40,793 nt of DNA from Gammaproteobacteria bacterium (GTDB lineage Bacteria; Pseudomonadota; Gammaproteobacteria; Xanthomonadales; SZUA-36), in contig JAJRYF010000126.1 in assembly GCA_024275935.1 (NCBI GenBank), positions 1 through 40,793 of the forward strand, written 5' to 3'. The position numbers and the translations under genes are program-made. Positions within the stretch are counted from its first letter, which is position 1. Each line of letters begins with the position of its first letter. This document shows positions 7,759-17,420 of the stretch, one piece after another. The notes under the pieces are model-generated. The model saw nothing but the letters and a program-made list of their open reading frames with translations, was not told the DNA's origin and made no database searches.

Positions 7759-8805
7759 ATGATTTTTAAAGGCCTTCGCGGTATGTTCTCAAGTGATCTA
7801 TCAATCGAGTTGGGTACAGCAAATACACTTATATATGTTCGTGGAGAAGGAGTGATCCTGAACGAGCCATCTGTGGTTGCCACCCGTGGAGTTCGCGGTA
7901 TAGGTACCCCGCAAGTAGTGGCCGCTGTCGGCACTGATGCAAAAATGATGCTTGGGCGAACGCCGGGTAATATTCATACTATCCGGCCACTGAAGGACGG
8001 AGTAATTGCCGATTTTGATATGACTGAAGCTATGCTTCAGCACTTTATTAAAAAAGTACATAGTTCGCGTTTTTTGCGGCCCAGCCCCAGAGTGCTGGTG
8101 TGTGTTCCCTGTGGATCTACTCAGGTAGAGCGCAAGGCAATCAAGGAGTCTGCGGAGGGCGCAGGTGCCCGCGAGGTCTTTTTAATTGAAGAGCCTATGG
8201 CAGCGGCTATAGGTGCTGGTATTGCGGTTAATGAAGCCCGCGGCTCGATGGTGCTTGATATTGGTGGTGGTACCACTGAAATTGCTGTTATTTCTCTTAA
8301 TGGCTTGGTGTACGCAAATTCCATTCGGGTTGGTGGTGATCAGTTTGATGCCGACATAATCAACTATGTGCGGCGCAATTATGGCACCTTGATTGGTGAA
8401 AGCACTGCTGAAAGAATCAAGATTGAAGTTGGTTGTGCCGCCCCACTGGAGGTGGAAAAAGAAATTCAGGTGTCTGGGCGAAATTTGGCAGAAGGAATCC
8501 CCAAGCGGTTCACCATAACTAGTACTGAGGTGATGGATGCACTACGGGAGTCTTTGAACTTAATTTTGGTAGCAGTGAAAACCGCACTTGAGCAAACGCC
8601 ACCTGAATTATGTGCAGATGTTGCGGAAACCGGAATTGTAGTGACTGGCGGTGGGGCTTTACTTGAGGGTTTAGATAAGCTTATTTCAGAGGAGACCGGA
8701 TTACCGGTAGTGGCCGCTGAAGACCCGCTTACCTGTGTGGCGCGGGGTGGTGGTCGTGCTTTGGAGCTGATGGATCAGAATCGCGGTGATTTCCTCTCAC
8801 TTTAA
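7759..8805 (+). CDS. mreB: Rod shape-determining actin homologue MreB
   Basis: 348 residues, full length. Actin-fold ATP-binding blocks are visible: [11 protein letters not shown] (phosphate-1, about 16-26), [14 protein letters not shown] (phosphate-2, from about 166) and [15 protein letters not shown] (adenosine region). [15 protein letters not shown] is the conserved MreB connecting segment. MreB filaments lie under the inner membrane and direct lateral cell-wall synthesis by PBP2-RodA through MreC and MreD. Its presence predicts a rod-shaped cell. Unusually, a 135-bp spacer with two strong hairpins separates it from mreC. Confidence 0.98.
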   Translation: MIFKGLRGMFSSDLSIELGTANTLIYVRGEGVILNEPSVVATRGVRGIGTPQVVAAVGTDAKMMLGRTPGNIHTIRPLKDGVIADFDMTEAMLQHFIKKVHSSRFLRPSPRVLVCVPCGSTQVERKAIKESAEGAGAREVFLIEEPMAAAIGAGIAVNEARGSMVLDIGGGTTEIAVISLNGLVYANSIRVGGDQFDADIINYVRRNYGTLIGESTAERIKIEVGCAAPLEVEKEIQVSGRNLAEGIPKRFTITSTEVMDALRESLNLILVAVKTALEQTPPELCADVAETGIVVTGGGALLEGLDKLISEETGLPVVAAEDPLTCVARGGGRALELMDQNRGDFLSL

Positions 8806-8843
8806 AAAGGCTCTGATTAATAGACATATCCTCAGCTTGCTCT

Positions 8844-8912
8844 CATTCCCATGCTCAGCGTGGGAATGCATACGATGATAGCAGCGAGTTAGATATGGGT
8901 TCAACTCGCTGC
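8844..8912. repeat. Paired hairpins in the mreB-mreC spacer (REP/MITE-like)
   Basis: Two strong inverted repeats sit side by side. The first pairs CATTCCCATGC (8844-8854) with GCGTGGGAATG (8858-8868), leaving a three-base loop and one mismatch-type pair. The second pairs GCAGCGAGTT (8881-8890) perfectly with AACTCGCTGC (8903-8912) around a 12-base loop. Neither has a T-run, so they are not classic terminators. Their tidy pairing resembles dispersed intergenic palindromes, but no second copy occurs in this window. They could slow decay of, or attenuate, the mreB-to-mreC transcript. Confidence 0.65.
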
Positions 8913-8940
8913 ACCCAGAATAAACCAGAGGCTTCTTTCA

Positions 8941-9858
8941 ATGCCCGCACAGCTAAAAGCTAGCTCTTCCAAGTTATTTACTCACTCCGGGTTTTCGCCA
9001 GCCCGACTTATATTCTATGGAGTTGCAGCGGTTTTATTGATGTTTATGGACCAGCGTGGATCCTATAACCAAAAAGTTCAAGAATCATTGGCAACCCTCG
9101 CGCTCCCCGTGCAATCGCTGGCCGCATTGCCTGCAAAAGTTGCTGCTTTTGTTGGCGATGGCTTCCGTAAACAGCAATCATTATTGGCAGATAATCAAGG
9201 TCTGACAGAGCAATTGTTAACCCAAAAAGTTAAGTTGATGCGTCTGCAAGTACTCACCAACGAAAACCAGCGTCTGCGCTCTTTGCTTGGTGCGCGTGCG
9301 GGTTTGCGTGAGCAAACCATGGTAGTTGAGTTTCTGGAGGTTGACCTGGACCCATTCTCTCACCGGGTAGTAGTAGACCGGGGCCTGGATGATGGCGTTT
9401 ACTCAGGCATGGTGATGCTCGATGCTAATGGCATTATGGGTCAGGTTGATGTGGTAACTTCCAGCAGTGCGGAGGTGGTTTTGATTTCAGACCCTGATCA
9501 CGCGCTACCGGTACAGCTTGCAAGAACCGGGTTGCGCTCAATTGCATTTGGCACCGGCGACTCGGCTGTGCTTATGTTGCCGAGCGTGTCTATTAACGCT
9601 GATATAAAACGCGATGATATATTGCTGACATCAGGCTTGGGCAAGCGTTTCCCGGCGGGTTATCCAGTTGCCAGAGTTATGTCGGTGGAGCGCAGTGCTG
9701 GGCGCCCATTTGCTAAGGTTTGGGCGCTACCGTTGGCGCAGTTAGAGCGTACTAAGGAGGCTTTGTTGCTTAGACAGATGCCGCTTGAAATAGATAAATC
9801 GATTGAGGATGTGGCCACTGAGTTGCCTGCTGATAGCGGCGAGGTTGAGTCAGAATGA
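8941..9858 (+). CDS. mreC: Rod shape-determining protein MreC
   Basis: 305 residues. A short cytoplasmic N-terminus is followed by one membrane segment (about 20-36), a coiled-coil (about 75-120, with LLADNQGLTEQLLTQKVKLM) and a periplasmic beta-rich domain containing VVVDRGLDDGVYSGMVMLD and the conserved LLTSGLGKRFPAGYPVARV. MreC links the MreB filament to PBP2 in the periplasm. The ATG at 8941 has an AGAGG upstream. It overlaps mreD by 4 bp (ATGA). The last 30 or so residues are an acidic tail. Confidence 0.95.
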   Translation: MPAQLKASSSKLFTHSGFSPARLIFYGVAAVLLMFMDQRGSYNQKVQESLATLALPVQSLAALPAKVAAFVGDGFRKQQSLLADNQGLTEQLLTQKVKLMRLQVLTNENQRLRSLLGARAGLREQTMVVEFLEVDLDPFSHRVVVDRGLDDGVYSGMVMLDANGIMGQVDVVTSSSAEVVLISDPDHALPVQLARTGLRSIAFGTGDSAVLMLPSVSINADIKRDDILLTSGLGKRFPAGYPVARVMSVERSAGRPFAKVWALPLAQLERTKEALLLRQMPLEIDKSIEDVATELPADSGEVESE

Positions 9859-10349
9859 GTTCTGTACGCTCAAGTAAAAAAATCTTCTATATATTTCTTG
9901 CGCTTGGGCTGGTGCTGTCGTTAGTACAATTGCCAGCATACCTGCAGCCGTTCAGGCTCCCGTGGATTTCTTTAGTATTGATTTATTGGGCGCTTGAATT
10001 ACCCCGTTCTGTAACTTTAGGGCTGGCATTCTCTCTGGGATTACTAATGGATGTGCTCCTCAGCAGTCTGTTGGGGTTGCATGCCCTGCAATGGGTTTTG
10101 CTGGTCTTTTTGGTCACTCAGTACTCATCGAGGATTCGCTTTGCGCCCATCTGGCAGCAAGCCATTACTGTATTTTTATTGCTCCTGAGCGAGCGCTTGA
10201 TCCTGCTTATAGTATTGATTTTTACTGGAGAGCAGGTTTTCAACATGCAGCTGTGGATGCCCGCTTTGACGGGGGCACTATTATGGCCGTGGCTATTTTT
10301 GCTTATGAGTCGTTTGCGCCAACGCGAGCAGTTCAAAGGGCGTAATTGA
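9855..10349 (+). CDS. mreD: Rod shape-determining protein MreD
   Basis: 164 residues, almost entirely hydrophobic with five or so membrane segments, the usual size for MreD. Family features include LGLAFSLGLLMDVLLSSLLG (the conserved G-x-DxxxxxxLG block). It is an inner-membrane partner of MreC in the elongasome. It begins by a 4-bp ATGA overlap with mreC, and its stop overlaps the possible TTG start of the PBP2 gene, so coupled translation is expected. Confidence 0.93.
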   Translation: MSSVRSSKKIFYIFLALGLVLSLVQLPAYLQPFRLPWISLVLIYWALELPRSVTLGLAFSLGLLMDVLLSSLLGLHALQWVLLVFLVTQYSSRIRFAPIWQQAITVFLLLLSERLILLIVLIFTGEQVFNMQLWMPALTGALLWPWLFLLMSRLRQREQFKGRN

Positions 10350-12304
10350 GAATTGTGCGTATGTTTCGCAGCCTTCACCACATCAAGGATGAGCACGCTG
10401 AAAAGTCATTGTTTCGGCGGCGCAGCATTAGTGCGATGGTCATTGTTATTTTGGCGATGTCGTTGTTGGCGGCAAGGTTTTTCTACCTGCAAGTATGGGA
10501 ATATAGTAGTTTGCAGACACAGTCTGATAACAACCGTATTCGGCTGCAGGTTGTGGCCCCCAACCGAGGCTTGATTTTTGACCGCAACGGAGTCTCTCTG
10601 GCGGAAAACCAGCCAGCTTACCGACTGGAAATTACTCCCGAAAGGCTATCGCGTAAGCGCCCAGGAAAGCCAAGAATATCTATGGACGAGGCCCTATTGG
10701 AGACTCTGGATAAACTGGAAAAATTAGTTGCGATCAACCCAACCCAGCGCCAGCGGTTGCTGGATAGCTGGAAGCGAAGCAAAGCATTTCAGGCTATAAC
10801 TTTGCGGTTGTCGCTTACAGCGGCAGAGGTGGGAGTGTTGGCAGTTAACCGGCACCAGCTTCCAGGAGTTGAGATTACCCCTTACCTGAATCGCTACTAC
10901 CCCGGTGGCGAGGCAATGACTCATCTGACCGGCTATGTGGGGCGAATTGATGATAACGACCTGGTGGGTCTAGATACGGATAATTATCGGGCCAACACTC
11001 ATATTGGCAAAACCGGCATCGAGCTTTATCGGGAAAAGCTGTTACACGGGCTCAGTGGTTATCAGAAGATCGAAACCAATGTTCAGGGGCGTCTGATTAG
11101 GGTTTTAGAGCGTAGTGACCCGCAGGCAGGCCAGGATCTAATCCTTGCCATAGACACTCGTTTGCAGCTGGCTGCCTGGGAGGCTATGGGCGAGTATGCC
11201 GGCTCGGTGATTGCCCTGGACCCGCGCAATGGCGATGTTCTGGCAATGGTTAGCAAACCATCTTTTGATGCCAATTTATTTGTTAATGGAATCAGCCAGG
11301 CGGCCTACGACCGAATCTTACATGCCGAGGGTCGCCCGCTGTATAACCGCGCATTAAAAGGCGGTTATGAGCCCGGTTCAACGCTTAAACCTTTTGTTGC
11401 ACTGGCAGGGTTGGAAGCTGGTTTGATAAATGCTTCAACTCGAATTTTTTCTTCAGGAGATTTTTACTTGCCTGGGGTTAGTCGGCCATACCGTGATTGG
11501 AAAAAAGGCGGGCATGGCTGGGTCACCTTACGCCCGGCATTGGCGCAATCTGTGAATACTTATTTTTATGATCTGGGAGTTAAGCTGGGTATAGATGGGA
11601 TGCATGATTATATTCAGCAGTTTGGGTTTGGTGCGCCTACGGGGATAGATTTATTCGGTGAAGCGGTGGGCGTACTGCCTTCCAGAGAGTGGAAGCGCAA
11701 GCGTAATAATCAACCGTGGTATCCCGGGGAGACAGTAATTGCCGCTATTGGGCAGGGGTTCAATGTGGCTACACCACTGCAATTGGCCACCTCTACGGCG
11801 GCCCTGGCAATGAATGGGAAACGCTATGTGCCAAGGTTAGTGCGTGGAATAAAGGCGCATGGCGCGGAAGAAACTCAGTGGTTGCCACCAGTAGCGGCCT
11901 CTTCTGTGCCGATAGTAAACTTGCAAGATTGGGAGTTGGTCAGGGAGGGAATGGTAGATGTTGTGCACGGTGCTACCGGTTCAGCTCGGGCAATAGGTGT
12001 GGATTCAGCTTATACCATTGCCGGTAAATCGGGTACAGCCCAGGTATTCGGCCTGGCTGAAGGCGAGGAGTACGATGCCAGCAAGGTTATTCGACGCTTA
12101 CGCAATCATGCCCTGTTTGTGGCCTGGGCTCCGGTGGCCGAGCCTAAAATAGTAGTTGCGGTAATAGTCGAGCATGCCGACGGTGGTGGTTCGACAATGG
12201 CAGCGCCGATTGCCAAGATTTTGATGGATACCTGGCTGCTTGAAGCCGGGCATTTAGGTGGCGATAAAGGAAAGATTGTTGCTGGTGGGGAGAGTATCGA
12301 GTGA
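10346..12304 (+). CDS. mrdA: Penicillin-binding protein 2 (peptidoglycan DD-transpeptidase)
   Basis: Up to 652 residues. One N-terminal membrane segment (about 29-50) is followed by the PBP dimerisation domain with NRGLIFDRNG and the transpeptidase domain. The active-site motifs are present: SxxK in GSTLKP (S345), SxN in AQSVNTY (S402) and KSGTAQ (K561). PBP2 cross-links peptidoglycan during cell elongation together with RodA. The start is uncertain: TTG at 10346 (AAAGGG five bases upstream, overlapping the mreD stop), GTG at 10355 and ATG at 10361 are all in frame, and family N-termini would fit the later ones. It overlaps rodA by 4 bp. Confidence 0.96.
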   Translation: MRIVRMFRSLHHIKDEHAEKSLFRRRSISAMVIVILAMSLLAARFFYLQVWEYSSLQTQSDNNRIRLQVVAPNRGLIFDRNGVSLAENQPAYRLEITPERLSRKRPGKPRISMDEALLETLDKLEKLVAINPTQRQRLLDSWKRSKAFQAITLRLSLTAAEVGVLAVNRHQLPGVEITPYLNRYYPGGEAMTHLTGYVGRIDDNDLVGLDTDNYRANTHIGKTGIELYREKLLHGLSGYQKIETNVQGRLIRVLERSDPQAGQDLILAIDTRLQLAAWEAMGEYAGSVIALDPRNGDVLAMVSKPSFDANLFVNGISQAAYDRILHAEGRPLYNRALKGGYEPGSTLKPFVALAGLEAGLINASTRIFSSGDFYLPGVSRPYRDWKKGGHGWVTLRPALAQSVNTYFYDLGVKLGIDGMHDYIQQFGFGAPTGIDLFGEAVGVLPSREWKRKRNNQPWYPGETVIAAIGQGFNVATPLQLATSTAALAMNGKRYVPRLVRGIKAHGAEETQWLPPVAASSVPIVNLQDWELVREGMVDVVHGATGSARAIGVDSAYTIAGKSGTAQVFGLAEGEEYDASKVIRRLRNHALFVAWAPVAEPKIVVAVIVEHADGGGSTMAAPIAKILMDTWLLEAGHLGGDKGKIVAGGESIE

Positions 12305-13395
12305 GGTCGAACTTGATTCCCGGCTGGGTTAGCCGCCCGCGACTTGATTACCCACTGTTGGTGGCTCTAATTATGACCTCGATACTTGGTCTATTGGTGC
12401 TTTATAGCGCTAGTGATGGTAATCAACGGGTAGTCATTAACCAAGCTGTTCGCTTGGGGGTGGGTTTCTTGGCGCTGTTTGTGTTGAGCCTTTTCCCGCC
12501 ACGAATTCTACGCTCCTGGACGCCATGGTTGTATCTTCTAGGGATGCTATTGCTGCTTGCCACAGCTTGGTTAGGAGAGGGGCGTGGAGCCAACCGCTGG
12601 CTGGATTTGGGGTTTTTGCGTTTTCAACCATCGGAAATTATGAAATTAATGGTGCCGATGGCGGTAGCGGCGTGGCTGCATAGCAAGTTATTGCCACCAA
12701 ATTGGAAAGCCATAACTATTGCCATAATTATTATTGTGGCTCCAATGATGCTAATTGTCAGACAACCTGATCTGGGAACGGCATTGCTGGTTGGTATGAG
12801 CGGTGTCTGGGGGATATTTCTGGCTGGCATACGCTGGCGAGTGGTTCTGGCAGGTTTAGGGTTTATAGTTGCGGCAGCACCGCTGCTGTGGTTGTTTATG
12901 CATGAATATCAACGCAACCGGGTACGTACCTTCATCAACCCTGAGGCTGACCCTTTGGGGCAGGGCTGGAATATAATTCAATCGAAAATTGCGGTAGGTT
13001 CCGGCGGTTTGAGCGGTAAGGGCTGGATGCAGGGAACCCAGTCACAGTTGGAGTTTATCCCAGAGCACACGACGGATTTCATCTTTGCGGTGTTTGCTGA
13101 AGAGTTTGGCTTGATTGGAGTACTGTTATTGCTCAGCCTATATATATTTATTATTGGCCGCAGCTTGTATCTGGCTAGCCAGGCCAGAGACACATTCTCT
13201 CGACTACTATGTGGTAGTCTGGCACTGATATTTTTTGTATATGTGATGGTAAATGGCAGCATGATTATCGGTATTTTGCCGGTAGTTGGGGTGCCGTTGC
13301 CATTAATTAGTTATGGCGGTACTTCAATAGTCACCTTGCTGGCAGGTTTTGGCCTGATTATGTCAGCCTGGGGGCATCGAAAGTTTATACGCTAA
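12301..13395 (+). CDS. rodA: Peptidoglycan glycosyltransferase RodA (SEDS family)
   Basis: 364 residues, about ten membrane segments. SEDS signatures are visible: GRGANRWLDLGFLRFQPSEI (about 90-109) and GVPLPLISYGGTS near the C-terminus. RodA polymerises glycan strands from lipid II in the inner membrane and works with PBP2. It starts at GTG 12301, overlapping the mrdA TGA (GTGA). The segment from about 200 to 260 with NPEADPLGQGWNIIQS is the conserved large periplasmic loop. It is part of the uninterrupted mreCD-mrdA-rodA run. Confidence 0.97.
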   Translation: MRSNLIPGWVSRPRLDYPLLVALIMTSILGLLVLYSASDGNQRVVINQAVRLGVGFLALFVLSLFPPRILRSWTPWLYLLGMLLLLATAWLGEGRGANRWLDLGFLRFQPSEIMKLMVPMAVAAWLHSKLLPPNWKAITIAIIIIVAPMMLIVRQPDLGTALLVGMSGVWGIFLAGIRWRVVLAGLGFIVAAAPLLWLFMHEYQRNRVRTFINPEADPLGQGWNIIQSKIAVGSGGLSGKGWMQGTQSQLEFIPEHTTDFIFAVFAEEFGLIGVLLLLSLYIFIIGRSLYLASQARDTFSRLLCGSLALIFFVYVMVNGSMIIGILPVVGVPLPLISYGGTSIVTLLAGFGLIMSAWGHRKFIR

Positions 13396-13421
13396 ACACA
13401 CTAAGACTTGGAGATAATAAA

Positions 13422-14417
13422 TTGAGTAGGAAAGCTTTAATTATAGCAATAACTTTTATTGGCTTACAGTTGCCGTTATTAAGCGTGGCTGAAGGTACCG
13501 CCAAGGAAAATTGGCCAGGGCAGGCAGAATTCGTCAAACGGGTAGTTGCAACTGGGCAATACAATACAGCCGAAGTAAACGCTATCTTGGCTGGAGCGGT
13601 ACACAAACAAGCTGTTCTGGATATTTATAAGCGTACGGCAGAGTCCAAGCCCTGGTATACCTATCGACCGATTTTTATGACCGACCAACGCTTACAGGAA
13701 GGCCTGGTCTTTTGGCGAGAAAACCAGCAAGCCATTACTGAAGCCTCCAGGGAAAGCGCTGTTGAGGAAGAAATTATTGTTGCCATTATCGGTATAGAAA
13801 CCTATTACGGCCGAATTTTAGGGAATTACCGGGTACTAGATACGCTAACCACCTTGGGCTTTCACTTTAAGCGGCGGCAGGAGTTTTTCTCTAAAGAACT
13901 ACTAGAGTATTTATTGCTTAGCAAGGAAGAAAACTTACCACTGACTGAAATTAAGGGAAGTTATGCCGGGGCTATGGGTTTGGGCCAGTTTATGCCTAGC
14001 AGTTATCGTGCTTATGCGGTGGATGCAGATGGCGATGGCCGGCGTGACCTGTGGGGCTCTAAAGCAGATGCGATTGCCAGTGTAGCCAATTACTTTAAAG
14101 TGCATAAATGGCGCCATGGTGAGCAGGTTGCAGTGCCAGCTAAGCGGACAGAAGCTGCCGAATCACTGAGAATGAAATTGGGTAAGCCAGCATCAACGCT
14201 AGCGGAGTATGCCAGTAAGGGTTATGTTGGCGAGACCGAGCTGGCAGCAGATACCGCCGTCAATTTGATCGTTCTGGAGCAGGAAAAGGGCCATGACTAC
14301 TGGTTGAGCCTGCATAATTTCTATGTAATTACTCGCTATAATCGCAGCCCCATGTATGCCATGGTAGTTAAGCAGTTGAGCGAGCAATTAGCGGCGGCGA
14401 GGAAGGCCGGCAAGTGA
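13422..14417 (+). CDS. mltB: Membrane-bound lytic murein transglycosylase B
   Basis: 331 residues. The N-terminus has a signal peptide (about 1-23), here without an obvious lipobox, so the protein may be soluble periplasmic like SltB-type members. The catalytic glutamate is E126 in IGIETYYGR; GSYAGAMGLGQFMPSSYRAYAVDADGDG follows in two conserved blocks of GH103 lytic transglycosylases. It cleaves glycan strands to 1,6-anhydro products. The start is TTG 13422, with GGAG about 8 bases upstream; no nearby ATG is in frame. It overlaps rlpA by 4 bp. Confidence 0.94.
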   Translation: MSRKALIIAITFIGLQLPLLSVAEGTAKENWPGQAEFVKRVVATGQYNTAEVNAILAGAVHKQAVLDIYKRTAESKPWYTYRPIFMTDQRLQEGLVFWRENQQAITEASRESAVEEEIIVAIIGIETYYGRILGNYRVLDTLTTLGFHFKRRQEFFSKELLEYLLLSKEENLPLTEIKGSYAGAMGLGQFMPSSYRAYAVDADGDGRRDLWGSKADAIASVANYFKVHKWRHGEQVAVPAKRTEAAESLRMKLGKPASTLAEYASKGYVGETELAADTAVNLIVLEQEKGHDYWLSLHNFYVITRYNRSPMYAMVVKQLSEQLAAARKAGK

Positions 14418-15187
14418 AGTGGTTATGGCTAATATCAGCAGTGTTGCTACTATCTGCCTGCGGTGGTAGCAAGCAGCCAATTGCACACGATGGGCCGCCT
14501 AAGAAAAGCATTGATGCGGATAAAGTGGTGGTGCTTACGCCGCGCCCGGAGCCTAGGGCTCGTTACGGTAATAAATCTCCATATACGGTCTTAGGCAAAA
14601 CTTACACGGTGCTACCTACAGCTGAAGGCTATCACCAGCGGGGAATAGCTTCCTGGTATGGCAAGAAATTCCATGGCCGTAGGACTTCCAGTGGCGAATT
14701 GTACGATATGTATTTACCTACAGCGGCACATAAGTCATTGCCTCTGCCGGCTTATGCGGAAGTGACCAATTTGGATAATGGACGCAAATTGATTGTTAAA
14801 ATCAATGATCGCGGACCGTTTCATGCAGATAGAATGATTGACCTTTCCTATGGTGCTGCGGTAAAACTAGGGGTAATTGAAACTGGCACAGCGCGAGTGG
14901 ATGTACGCGTAATTAGCTTTGATAAGAGCGAAGACCACTCAAGTGTCAAGGTCAAAATAACTTACCAGGTTGGTGCATTTGCAGAGAAAAGTGCTGCCAA
15001 AGGGGTGGTAAATAAACTTGAAAGCGCTGGAATCAAGCAAGTTAAACTTGAGAAAGGTCGATCTTCTGCGGGTAAAAAACTATGGCGGGTTAGAGTGGGG
15101 CCTATAATAACTACTGAGTCTGCTTGGCGAATAGAGCAGGAAATCATTGAATTAGGGCTCGGTCGCCCCCATCGTGTAGGGCGTTAA
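14414..15187 (+). CDS. rlpA: Septal ring lytic transglycosylase RlpA family lipoprotein
   Basis: 257 residues. The type II signal peptide ends in LLLSAC (lipidated Cys16). The double-psi beta-barrel domain (about 77-170) starts GIASWYGKKFHGRRTSSGE and contains INDRGPFHADRMIDLS, the conserved catalytic block of RlpA enzymes. The C-terminal SPOR domain (about 180-257, starting YQVGAFAEKSAAK) binds glycan stripped of stem peptides, as found at division sites. In Pseudomonas, RlpA is a lytic transglycosylase specific for such naked glycan. It starts at GTG 14414 in a GTGA overlap with mltB and lies just before dacA, the standard order. Confidence 0.94.
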   Translation: MKWLWLISAVLLLSACGGSKQPIAHDGPPKKSIDADKVVVLTPRPEPRARYGNKSPYTVLGKTYTVLPTAEGYHQRGIASWYGKKFHGRRTSSGELYDMYLPTAAHKSLPLPAYAEVTNLDNGRKLIVKINDRGPFHADRMIDLSYGAAVKLGVIETGTARVDVRVISFDKSEDHSSVKVKITYQVGAFAEKSAAKGVVNKLESAGIKQVKLEKGRSSAGKKLWRVRVGPIITTESAWRIEQEIIELGLGRPHRVGR

Positions 15188-15212
15188 CGAAATATATGTG
15201 TACTTTAATCCT

Positions 15213-16421
15213 ATGAAAAATAAATATTTTAGCGGGACATGGCTGATCAGCTCCTTATTGATTCTTGGAGCGGTGACTATGAGCCCACAACTATGGGCAC
15301 AAACAAAGCAGCCTGCAACGGCAGCCCTGCCAGTTCCGGCAGCGCCACAGCTTGGTGCTCGCAGCTATATTTTGCAAGATTTTTCCAGCGGCAGAATTTT
15401 GGTTGAGAAAAATGCGGATATGCGGGTTGATCCAGCCAGCATTACCAAATTAATGACCAGCTATGTAGTATTTAGCGAGCTGGCGCAAGGCAAGCTCAAG
15501 CTTGATGACATGGCTACCGTTAGCGAAAAGGCCTGGCGCACGGAAGGCTCGAGGATGTTTATCGAAGTCGGCAAGCAGGTACTAATTGAAGATTTAATTA
15601 AAGGCATGGTAATTCAGTCGGGTAATGATGCCTCGGTAGCACTGGCGGAGCATGTTGCTGGAACTGAAGCGGCCTTTGCCAGCCTGATGAATCACTATGC
15701 CGAGCAGCTTGGTCTGAGTAGTAGCCATTTTGTGAATGCTACCGGCCTGCCAGACCCTGAGCACTATATAACCGCGCGTGATGTGGCTACTTTATCAGCC
15801 GCCATTATTCGCCAATTTCCTATTTACTATGCTTGGTATTCTGAAAAAGAATTTACCTTTAACAAGATTCGCCAGCATAATCGCAACGCCCTATTGTGGC
15901 GCGATCCGGCGGTTGATGGCCTGAAAACCGGGCATACTGAAGCTGCTGGCTATTGCCTGGTGGCCTCTGCCAAGCAAAAAGGCATGCGCTTGCTGGCTGC
16001 GGTTATGGGTGCTGAGTCTCAGAAGGCCAGAGAGGCAGATGTTCAGGCTTTGCTGAATTATGGATTTCGCTTCTTTGAAACCCATCAACTCTATCAAGCC
16101 GGGCAAAGCCTGACTGAAACCAAAGTTTGGAAAGGCAAGCTAGACACAGTTTCACTAGGCCTGGAAGATGAATTATTTGTCACAATTGTACGCAACCGCT
16201 ACGACGATTTAGATGCCAGGGTAAGCATTAATCCTGAGCTTTCAGCACCAATTAGTAAAGGCCAGCAACTAGGCCAACTACAAATTTACTTAGATCAACA
16301 GGAAATCGCCAGCCGACCATTGATTGCTATGGACGATATAGCTGAAGCGGGTTTCTTTGGGCGCAGTTATGACGGCATAAGCCTCTGGGTTGGGGGTTTG
16401 TTTGGAGATGACGATGAATGA
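15213..16421 (+). CDS. dacA: D-alanyl-D-alanine carboxypeptidase (PBP5/6 family)
   Basis: 402 residues from ATG 15213. An in-frame GTG five codons earlier is possible, but the ATG gives a clean signal peptide with cleavage after LWA. The active-site motifs are SITK (S76, K79), SGN (S136, N138) and KTG (K238). The C-terminal beta domain and terminal amphipathic helix (GFFGRSYDGISLWVGGLFG) would tether it to the outer face of the inner membrane. It removes the terminal D-Ala from pentapeptides and so controls cross-linking. No clear Shine-Dalgarno is seen. Its end overlaps ybeD by 8 bp. Confidence 0.96.
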   Translation: MKNKYFSGTWLISSLLILGAVTMSPQLWAQTKQPATAALPVPAAPQLGARSYILQDFSSGRILVEKNADMRVDPASITKLMTSYVVFSELAQGKLKLDDMATVSEKAWRTEGSRMFIEVGKQVLIEDLIKGMVIQSGNDASVALAEHVAGTEAAFASLMNHYAEQLGLSSSHFVNATGLPDPEHYITARDVATLSAAIIRQFPIYYAWYSEKEFTFNKIRQHNRNALLWRDPAVDGLKTGHTEAAGYCLVASAKQKGMRLLAAVMGAESQKAREADVQALLNYGFRFFETHQLYQAGQSLTETKVWKGKLDTVSLGLEDELFVTIVRNRYDDLDARVSINPELSAPISKGQQLGQLQIYLDQQEIASRPLIAMDDIAEAGFFGRSYDGISLWVGGLFGDDDE

Positions 16422-16716
16422 GTCAACTCACCTGGAGCCTGAAGGCATCAGTGGTAAAGAAACAGAATTAATGCAGTTCCCATGTGAGTTTGCTATCAAG
16501 GCAATGGGCCGCAGCACTCCGCAGTTCGAAGCGCAGATAAAATCATTGGTATTGCCGCATGTTAATGACGGCAAATTAATTTCTATCGATACACAGCCAA
16601 GTAAGGCTGGCAATTTTGTGTCAGTAACTATCAGAATAATGGCTGATTCCCGGCTGCAAATGGATGCCATTTACTATGCCTTGAGCGATTGTGATGAAGT
16701 GCTTATGGCCCTGTAG
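16414..16716 (+). CDS. ybeD: YbeD/DUF493 family protein
   Basis: 100 residues from ATG 16414, chosen because GGAG (16403-16406) lies 7 bases upstream; an ATG at 16408 would be too close. It carries the DUF493 pattern: [11 protein letters not shown] near the start, then [29 protein letters not shown]. The family has an ACT-like alpha/beta fold and is commonly placed between dacA and lipB, where a regulatory role in lipoylation has been suggested but not settled. The predicted protein is cytoplasmic. It overlaps dacA by 8 bp, with lipB 17 bp downstream. Confidence 0.93.
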   Translation: MNESTHLEPEGISGKETELMQFPCEFAIKAMGRSTPQFEAQIKSLVLPHVNDGKLISIDTQPSKAGNFVSVTIRIMADSRLQMDAIYYALSDCDEVLMAL

Positions 16717-16733
16717 GGCTCAACACCATTCTA

Positions 16734-17420
16734 ATGAGTGAAATCCCTCGCCCAGTTGCAGCTTATGAAATGAATACCCTTGGGGTGCGTGATTTGGGCC
16801 CGCGTGAGTATTTGCCAGTATGGCAAGCTATGCAGCAATTCACCGATCAGCGCGATGAAAACACCCCTGATGAGCTCTGGTTGCTGGAGCATCCAGCAGT
16901 GTTTACCCAAGGGCAGGCGGGCAAGGCCGAGCACCTATTGGCACCGGGCGATATTCCGGTAGTTCAGGTAGACCGTGGCGGCCAGGTTACCTATCATGGC
17001 CCGGGTCAGATTGTTGCTTATCCACTACTGGATATTAAGCGCCGCTCTTTGGGGGTGCGCGCTTTGGTGCAGGCTTTGGAAAGAGCAATAATCAATACCC
17101 TGGCAACATATGAAATCGAAGCAGTCTGTCGTCAGGAATCGCCAGGAGTATATGTCGGTGACAGCAAGATTGCATCACTTGGCTTGCGCATCCGGCAGGG
17201 CTGTAGTTTTCATGGTCTGGCACTTAATGTGGCTATGGATATCGAGCCATTTTCGCGAATTAATCCCTGTGGTTATCAAGGTTTAGTAGTCACACAAATG
17301 CAAGATATGAGTGCTGTAGAAATCAATTTACCCCAAGTTAAAGCAGTGCTAGTTACACAGTTGGCAGAGCAACTGCAATACACGAGCTTGCAAAAGCTAG
17401 TGGCCGGAATAGGTATATGA
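16734..17420 (+). CDS. lipB: Octanoyl-[acyl carrier protein]:protein N-octanoyltransferase LipB
   Basis: 228 residues. LipB moves octanoate from acyl carrier protein to lysines of lipoyl domains, the first step of lipoate assembly. The conserved block [13 protein letters not shown] (about 81-93) is complete. The catalytic pair is present: K145 in [11 protein letters not shown] and C179 in NPCGYQGL, where the acyl-thioester intermediate forms. It is a cytoplasmic enzyme. Its stop overlaps the lipA ATG (ATGA), so the two steps of the pathway are translationally coupled. Confidence 0.97.
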   Translation: MSEIPRPVAAYEMNTLGVRDLGPREYLPVWQAMQQFTDQRDENTPDELWLLEHPAVFTQGQAGKAEHLLAPGDIPVVQVDRGGQVTYHGPGQIVAYPLLDIKRRSLGVRALVQALERAIINTLATYEIEAVCRQESPGVYVGDSKIASLGLRIRQGCSFHGLALNVAMDIEPFSRINPCGYQGLVVTQMQDMSAVEINLPQVKAVLVTQLAEQLQYTSLQKLVAGIGI

